10,590 nucleotides of DNA from an uncultured Romboutsia sp. (GTDB taxonomy: Bacteria; Bacillota; Clostridia; Peptostreptococcales; Peptostreptococcaceae): assembly GCA_937907205.1 (NCBI GenBank), contig CALESE010000143.1, forward strand, positions 1 to 10,590. The letters run 5' to 3'. Shown here one piece after another: positions 7,217-10,590 of the stretch. Positions within the stretch are counted from its first letter, which is position 1, and each line of letters begins with the position of its first letter. Both the position numbers and the translations under genes were made by a program. Under the pieces are notes generated by a model. The model was not told the DNA's origin and made no database searches. It saw only the letters and a program-made list of their open reading frames with translations.

Positions 7217-7439
7217 ATTATTCGCGGTACCACCCTAGTAGCTTACTAATATAAATTAATAAGCCACCTCTAATAAACTTAACGCGTTTTGACGTTAAAG
7301 CCTACTGTTAATTTCAGCTTTAATACTCCAGAGGGAACTTCTTTTGAATTCTTAGAAAGTACTTACAGCCTTGGTACTTCTCTCTGTACTAAGTGTATTC
7401 AAAATACTTTTCTCTTTCATAGTATTTAGTATATTTTGA
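7178..7439 (-). ncRNA. T-box riboswitch leader, tRNA-Phe specific
   Basis: This leader senses uncharged tRNA-Phe and permits readthrough into pheST. Reading on the minus strand from about 7439, Stem I has a basal pairing AATAC/GTATT, a helix CAGAG/CTCTG just below the specifier loop, and a distal hairpin AGAAGTAC/GTACTTTCT. The sequence GAAGTTCCCTCTGGAG places the specifier triplet TTC, a phenylalanine codon, at 7337-7335. An intermediate hairpin is CTTTAACG/CGTTAAG. Stem III is GCTTATTAAT/ATTAGTAAGC (7264-7241). The 14-base T-box AGGGTGGTACCGCG is at 7236-7223; its TGGT bulge (7232-7229) complements an ACCA tRNA end. The antiterminator pairs CTAGGG (7238-7233) with CCCTAG (7206-7201). The 5' end is inferred from the promoter. 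Confidence 0.95.
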
Positions 7440-7445
7440 TATATA

Positions 7446-7475
7446 ATTATATCATATTAATTATACTTGTTACAA
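7446..7475 (-). promoter_or_regulatory. Sigma-A-type promoter of the pheST T-box operon
   Basis: The -35 TTGTAA (7475-7470) is separated by 18 bases from a consensus -10 TATAAT (7451-7446), predicting a start near 7439. The -35 box begins four bases after the stop codon of the SpoU-type gene. No terminator was found between that gene and this promoter. Confidence 0.75.
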
Positions 7476-7478
7476 TAT

Positions 7479-8276
7479 TTAAACTAAGTATTTCTTTATC
7501 TCATACATTAATATTGCCGAACTTATTGCTGCATTTAATGATTCAGCATTTCCGTATATAGGTATCTTAACCAATACATCAGACATTGATACAAGTTCAT
7601 CATTTATTCCATTTGCTTCATTGCCGATAACTAAAGCTACCTTATTATTATATTTCACTTCATTATAATAATTATCTGTATTTAAATAACTAGATACTAT
7701 ATCAAAATTATGATGCTTTAAAGCATCTACACACTCATTTTGAGATGCATATATTATATTCATATCAAATATAGATCCCATAGTTGATCTTATAACTTTA
7801 GGATTGTATATATCAACACATCCCTTAAGAGCTATTATACTATCGACTCCAGCTGCATCTGCAGTTCTTATTATCGTCCCCATATTACCTGGGTCTTGTA
7901 TTCTGTCTAATATTAATACAAACTTATCTTTATCATTTAAGTTTTCTTGTAAATTTTTTGATTTAAATTTGACAACTCCTAAAATACCTTGTGTATTTTC
8001 TGTATCTACCAAATCATTAAATATTTTATTTGTAGTTTTGTATATATTTATATTTTTATTTTCTAATAGATTTAAAAACTCCACATGATCTTGTTTATTT
8101 TCAAAGTCTTCATTTATAAATACATACTCTAGGTTAGCACTACACTCTATGGCTAAAGTAAGTATTCTGTAACCTTCTATTATAAATTTAGATTCTTTAT
8201 TTCTATTTTTTGTTTTTAATAATGATTTTGTGTATTTTACTTTATCGTTGTCTTTTGAAGTTATCATTATAGGCAT
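7479..8276 (-). CDS. SpoU/TrmH-family RNA 2'-O-methyltransferase (YsgA-like)
   Basis: This is a predicted SAM-dependent enzyme that methylates a ribose 2'-hydroxyl in rRNA or tRNA. Its 265 residues comprise an N-terminal substrate-binding domain (about 1-105, with SKFIIEGYRIL and DTENTQGILGVV) and a C-terminal knotted SPOUT domain. The three SpoU motifs are present. Motif 1 is DRIQDPGNMGTIIRTADA at 124-141, with the likely catalytic Arg137. Motif 2 is VIGNEANGI at 216-224. Motif 3 is IPIYGNAESLNAAISSAIL at 238-256. Position directly before pheST matches B. subtilis ysgA, an RlmB-like gene whose RNA target I cannot assign from sequence. The first ATG is chosen because AGGAG (8286-8290) lies nine bases upstream; the second ATG, three codons on, is too far away. 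That Shine-Dalgarno lies within the last codons of ktrA and only five bases separate the genes, indicating translational coupling. Confidence 0.9.
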   Translation of the reverse strand: MPIMITSKDNDKVKYTKSLLKTKNRNKESKFIIEGYRILTLAIECSANLEYVFINEDFENKQDHVEFLNLLENKNINIYKTTNKIFNDLVDTENTQGILGVVKFKSKNLQENLNDKDKFVLILDRIQDPGNMGTIIRTADAAGVDSIIALKGCVDIYNPKVIRSTMGSIFDMNIIYASQNECVDALKHHNFDIVSSYLNTDNYYNEVKYNNKVALVIGNEANGINDELVSMSDVLVKIPIYGNAESLNAAISSAILMYEIKKYLV

Positions 8277-8281
8277 TTATA

Positions 8282-8950
8282 TTATCTCCTAATTAAATTA
8301 TGATTTTCTGATACGATTTCTCTTATCTTACTATTCTCACCAAGTACAACTAATATACTTCCTGACTGAAGTTCTTCATCTGGCGATGGTGTTACATTTA
8401 TATTTTTTCCTGTTTTTACTGCAAGAACTGTTATTTCATATCTTGCTCTTAAATCTAATTCTATTAATGTTTTTCCTACCCAACTAGACGGTGTAACTAT
8501 CTCTACTATTGAGTATTCTGGATCTAATTCTATATGATCTAATATATTATCTGATACTAAATTATGTGCTACTCTTACACCCATATCTCTTTCTGGGAAT
8601 ACCACTCTATCTGCACCTATTTTATATAGTACTTTAGCTTGTATTTCATCAGTTGCCTTACATACTATTTTAGCTACTCCAACTTCTTTTGCTATAAGTG
8701 TAGCCATTATAGATGCTCTTATATCTGAACCTATTGCAATTATAGCAACATCGAAATTTCCAAGCCCTAGTGATCTTAATGCTTGTTCATCTGAAACATC
8801 TACTATCGCAGCATGTGTAACCTTATCTGCTATATTTTGTATTACTTCTTCACATTTATCTATTGCCATAACTTGATGTCCTAGAAGATGCATTGTTGTA
8901 GCAACTGAAGTTCCAAATCTTCCACATCCTATAACTATATATTGTTTCAT
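8282..8950 (-). CDS. ktrA: Ktr potassium uptake system, regulatory RCK subunit
   Basis: KtrA is the cytosolic ring-forming subunit that gates the KtrB channel-like transporter in response to bound nucleotides. The N-terminal RCK domain (about 1-135) is a Rossmann fold with GxGxxG at 8-13 (GCGRFG) and Asp31 ending the second strand, where an acidic residue contacts the nucleotide ribose. Further family segments are DVSDEQALRSLG and FDVAIIAIGSDIRAS. The RCK_C domain is about 140-222 (VGKTLIELDLRARYEITVLAVKTG), the domain that binds cyclic di-AMP in studied Firmicute KtrA proteins. Its length of 222 is typical of KtrA, whereas enterobacterial TrkA is about twice as long. The ATG follows GAGAGGA with good spacing, 38 bases after the ktrB stop, and the pair is almost certainly one operon. 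Confidence 0.93.
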   Translation of the reverse strand: MKQYIVIGCGRFGTSVATTMHLLGHQVMAIDKCEEVIQNIADKVTHAAIVDVSDEQALRSLGLGNFDVAIIAIGSDIRASIMATLIAKEVGVAKIVCKATDEIQAKVLYKIGADRVVFPERDMGVRVAHNLVSDNILDHIELDPEYSIVEIVTPSSWVGKTLIELDLRARYEITVLAVKTGKNINVTPSPDEELQSGSILVVLGENSKIREIVSENHNLIRR

Positions 8951-8988
8951 AATATTATTCCTCTCAAAATAAATTCATTTATAATAAA

Positions 8989-10365
8989 TTATCCTACTAT
9001 TATCTTACCTTCTGGATACCTAATTGTTTGATGTTTCTTCATTCCTTTTGATGATATTGCCATTAATATCGTAAGAGATCCAACTCTACCCATAAACATA
9101 AATATCATTATAAATATTTTTCCTATAATACTTAAACTTGGACTACCACCAATGCTCAATCCAACCGTTGCTATTGCAGATACAACTTCAAATCCTACAT
9201 CTACTAAGGTAAAATGAGGCTCGCTTAAAGATATTACTAATGTACCTAATACTACTACAGTTATACCTAACACAAATATTCCTAATGACTTTCTCACTGT
9301 AGAATTTTCTACTCTTCTTCCAAATACTTCAATATCACTTTTGTCATATACAAAACTTTTTACAGCAAGGATTAATGTCGCTAGTGTTGTAGTCTTAATC
9401 CCTCCACCTGTTGAAGCAGGTGATGCACCTATAAACATTAATATTATCATTATAAATAAACTTGCTTGATGCATTAGTGATAAGTCGATTGTGTTAAACC
9501 CTGCAGTTCTAGCAGTTACAGATTGGAAAAATGATGCTAATAATTTTCCTCCAAAATCTAACTTTCCTAATGTAGCTGGATTATTAAATTCTACAAAAAA
9601 CATAAATATCGTTCCAATTGGTATAAGTATTGCAGTTGAAATTAAAGCTATTTTAGAATGTAAATTGAACTTTGAAAATTTTCTCATCTTTATTATATCT
9701 AACATAACTGGGAATCCTATACCACCTAATATTATAAGTACTGATATAGTCATTGTTAATGTGAAATTATTCACATATGCCGTTAATGATGAAAATGGTC
9801 CACTAACACTTCCCATTAAATCAAATCCAGCATTACAAAATGCTGATATTGCATGGAAAATACTATACCATATACCTCTTCCTAATCCAAATTGTGGTAT
9901 AAATACTGTCGATAATAATAATGCTCCTATACCTTCAACTGTCAAGGTCATTATTATTACGTATCGTGTTAATTTAACTAATCCAGATAAATCTCCTTGA
10001 TTTAAAGATTCTTGTATTAAAAGTCTTTCCCTTAAATTAATTTTCTTTTTTATTAATAGTGCAAATAAAGTAGTCGCTGTCATAAAACCTAAACCACCAA
10101 TTTGTATTAATCCAATAATTACAACTTGTCCAAATATACTCCAATAAGTCGCCGTATCAACAACTACTAAACCAGTTACACAAACTGCTGATGTTGCTGT
10201 AAAAAGAGCATCTAAAAATCCTATATTTTCTCCACTTTGAGTAGCGATTGGTAAATTTAACAATAACGCTCCAACTATAATTATTGTAGCAAATCCAAGT
10301 ACCATTATTTGTGTTGGTTGCATCTTATTTATGTTAGCGACAATTTTCTTTAGCATTGTCTTCAA
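8989..10365 (-). CDS. ktrB: Ktr potassium uptake system, membrane subunit (TTG start)
   Basis: KtrB is the pore-forming membrane subunit of a potassium transporter, often sodium-coupled, of the Trk/Ktr/HKT family. The 458 residues are very hydrophobic and fit four M1-P-M2 units. The four pore loops each have the filter glycine: CVTG 62-65, CNAG 177-180, RTAG 286-289 and ATVG 399-402. The intramembrane gate loop characteristic of KtrB is GASPASTGGG at 313-322. The last unit has GRVGSLT (426-432) with the conserved Arg427. The start is a TTG at 10363-10365: AAAAGGAGG (10377-10385) ends 11 bases upstream of it, whereas the ATG three codons later (10354-10356) would be 20 bases away. No membrane segment is missing and no frameshift is visible. 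It is the first gene of the ktrB-ktrA-methyltransferase cluster. Confidence 0.93.
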   Translation of the reverse strand: MKTMLKKIVANINKMQPTQIMVLGFATIIIVGALLLNLPIATQSGENIGFLDALFTATSAVCVTGLVVVDTATYWSIFGQVVIIGLIQIGGLGFMTATTLFALLIKKKINLRERLLIQESLNQGDLSGLVKLTRYVIIMTLTVEGIGALLLSTVFIPQFGLGRGIWYSIFHAISAFCNAGFDLMGSVSGPFSSLTAYVNNFTLTMTISVLIILGGIGFPVMLDIIKMRKFSKFNLHSKIALISTAILIPIGTIFMFFVEFNNPATLGKLDFGGKLLASFFQSVTARTAGFNTIDLSLMHQASLFIMIILMFIGASPASTGGGIKTTTLATLILAVKSFVYDKSDIEVFGRRVENSTVRKSLGIFVLGITVVVLGTLVISLSEPHFTLVDVGFEVVSAIATVGLSIGGSPSLSIIGKIFIMIFMFMGRVGSLTILMAISSKGMKKHQTIRYPEGKIIVG

Positions 10366-10376
10366 TTTTTAATTTG

Positions 10377-10385
10377 CCTCCTTTT
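10377..10385 (-). promoter_or_regulatory. Ribosome binding site supporting the ktrB TTG start
   Basis: AAAAGGAGG is a near-perfect complement of the 16S rRNA tail. Its distance (11 bases to TTG, 20 to the next ATG) is what decides the start codon. Confidence 0.75.
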
Positions 10386-10392
10386 AAAGTCC

Positions 10393-10420
10393 TTTGTATG
10401 TCTATTAACTTTATTGTCAA
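10393..10420 (-). promoter_or_regulatory. Candidate promoter of the ktrBA operon
   Basis: A consensus -35 TTGACA (10420-10415) is followed after 16 bases by TACAAA (10398-10393), which matches the -10 at four of six positions. This would give a very short leader just ahead of the Shine-Dalgarno. A second TTGACA at 10555-10550 with GATAAA 17 bases on is an alternative farther upstream. Confidence 0.4.
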
Positions 10421-10548
10421 TATATAAATTATTATTCTATTATATTCCAAATCATCATTAAAAACAATAATATGAGTATTCATTTTTAATTATATAATTT
10501 CCTAGTTATTTGTTTACTATTTATGATTTATCTAATTTAAATGATAGA

Positions 10549-10577
10549 TTGTCAATACAAGTGCAACACTTTATATT
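10549..10577 (+). promoter_or_regulatory. Candidate divergent promoter for a gene right of the window
   Basis: On the plus strand TTGTCA (10549-10554) and TATATT (10572-10577) are spaced by exactly 17 bases. Each matches the sigma-A consensus at five of six positions. Transcription would start near 10584 and run out of the window, so the target gene is not visible. Confidence 0.5.
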
Positions 10578-10586
10578 TATGTTGCA
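10562..10586. promoter_or_regulatory. Operator-like dyad over the divergent promoter
   Basis: TGCAACA (10562-10568) and TGTTGCA (10580-10586) form a perfect 7-bp inverted repeat with an 11-base AT-rich spacer that contains the TATATT -10 box. A regulator dimer bound here would cover the -10 and the predicted start site. I do not recognise the half-site as that of a named regulator. Confidence 0.45.
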
Positions 10587-10590
10587 TTAA

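Noticed and set aside
7341..7351. GAATTC as the T-box specifier position
   Set aside because: It also contains TTC, but the TTC at 7337-7335 sits in the usual GAA-rich context just before the CTCTGGAG helix, where specifiers are found. Either reading gives phenylalanine.
7804..8088. 94-codon plus-strand frame opposite the SpoU-type methyltransferase
   Set aside because: It overlaps the conserved SpoU motif 1 region on the other strand and has no ribosome binding site or known pattern.
9491..10000. 169-codon open frame on the plus strand inside ktrB
   Set aside because: It is a frame shadow of ktrB, whose pore loops and filter glycines are intact. It has no Shine-Dalgarno of its own and no recognisable motif.
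10354..10356. ATG as the ktrB start
   Set aside because: It lies 20 bases from the strong AAAAGGAGG, too far. The TTG at 10363-10365 has a workable spacing.
10366..10590. Cyclic di-AMP (ydaO/yuaA-type) riboswitch ahead of the potassium genes
   Set aside because: Such a riboswitch controls ktrAB in B. subtilis, so I looked for it. The 225-base region is AT-rich, with no recognisable conserved core and no terminator before ktrB.
1..10590. CRISPR arrays, transposases, tRNA or rRNA genes, phage or defence genes
   Set aside because: No regularly spaced repeats, transposase frames, cloverleaf genes or defence-type proteins were seen. Apart from the short leader repeat, the window is ordinary housekeeping DNA.

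Overview
The window comes from a low-GC Gram-positive anaerobe, most likely a clostridium of the Peptostreptococcaceae type (Clostridioides, Paraclostridium, Romboutsia and relatives). The grounds are very AT-rich DNA, strong AGGAGG-type ribosome binding sites, a phenylalanine T-box ahead of pheST, and the order spoU-type rRNA methylase, pheS, pheT, zapA, which matches ysgA-pheS-pheT-(rnhC)-zapA of Bacillus but lacks rnhC. The genus is inferred from style and gene order, not from a database match.

Almost everything lies on the minus strand. Reading in the direction of transcription, from right to left: an intergenic edge (10366-10590) carrying a candidate ktrB promoter and a divergent plus-strand promoter with a 7-bp dyad; ktrB and ktrA, the membrane and cytosolic subunits of a Ktr potassium uptake system; a SpoU/TrmH-family RNA 2'-O-methyltransferase coupled to ktrA; a promoter and a complete tRNA-Phe T-box leader (about 7439-7178); a short GC-rich inverted-repeat element in the pheS 5' leader (7099-7151); pheS and pheT; zapA with an unusually long coiled-coil tail; a terminator; and an 803-residue U32-family protein (RlhA-like, DUF3656 type) with two U32-like halves. 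At the far left, on the plus strand and convergent, is the 3' part of a MerR-type regulator. A bidirectional hairpin terminator lies between it and the U32 gene.

Functionally the window is mostly housekeeping. PheS and PheT form the phenylalanyl-tRNA synthetase, and uncharged tRNA-Phe switches it on through the T-box. The SpoU methylase and the U32 protein are predicted RNA-modifying enzymes, so three of the units serve translation. KtrAB controls potassium and turgor, and ZapA stabilises the FtsZ ring.

No new multi-gene system was found. The points most worth a second look are the GC-rich inverted repeat that supplies a false upstream ATG for pheS, the duplicated cysteine set of the U32 protein, the hairpin that displays the zapA Shine-Dalgarno in its loop, the extended ZapA, and the dyad over the divergent promoter at the right edge.
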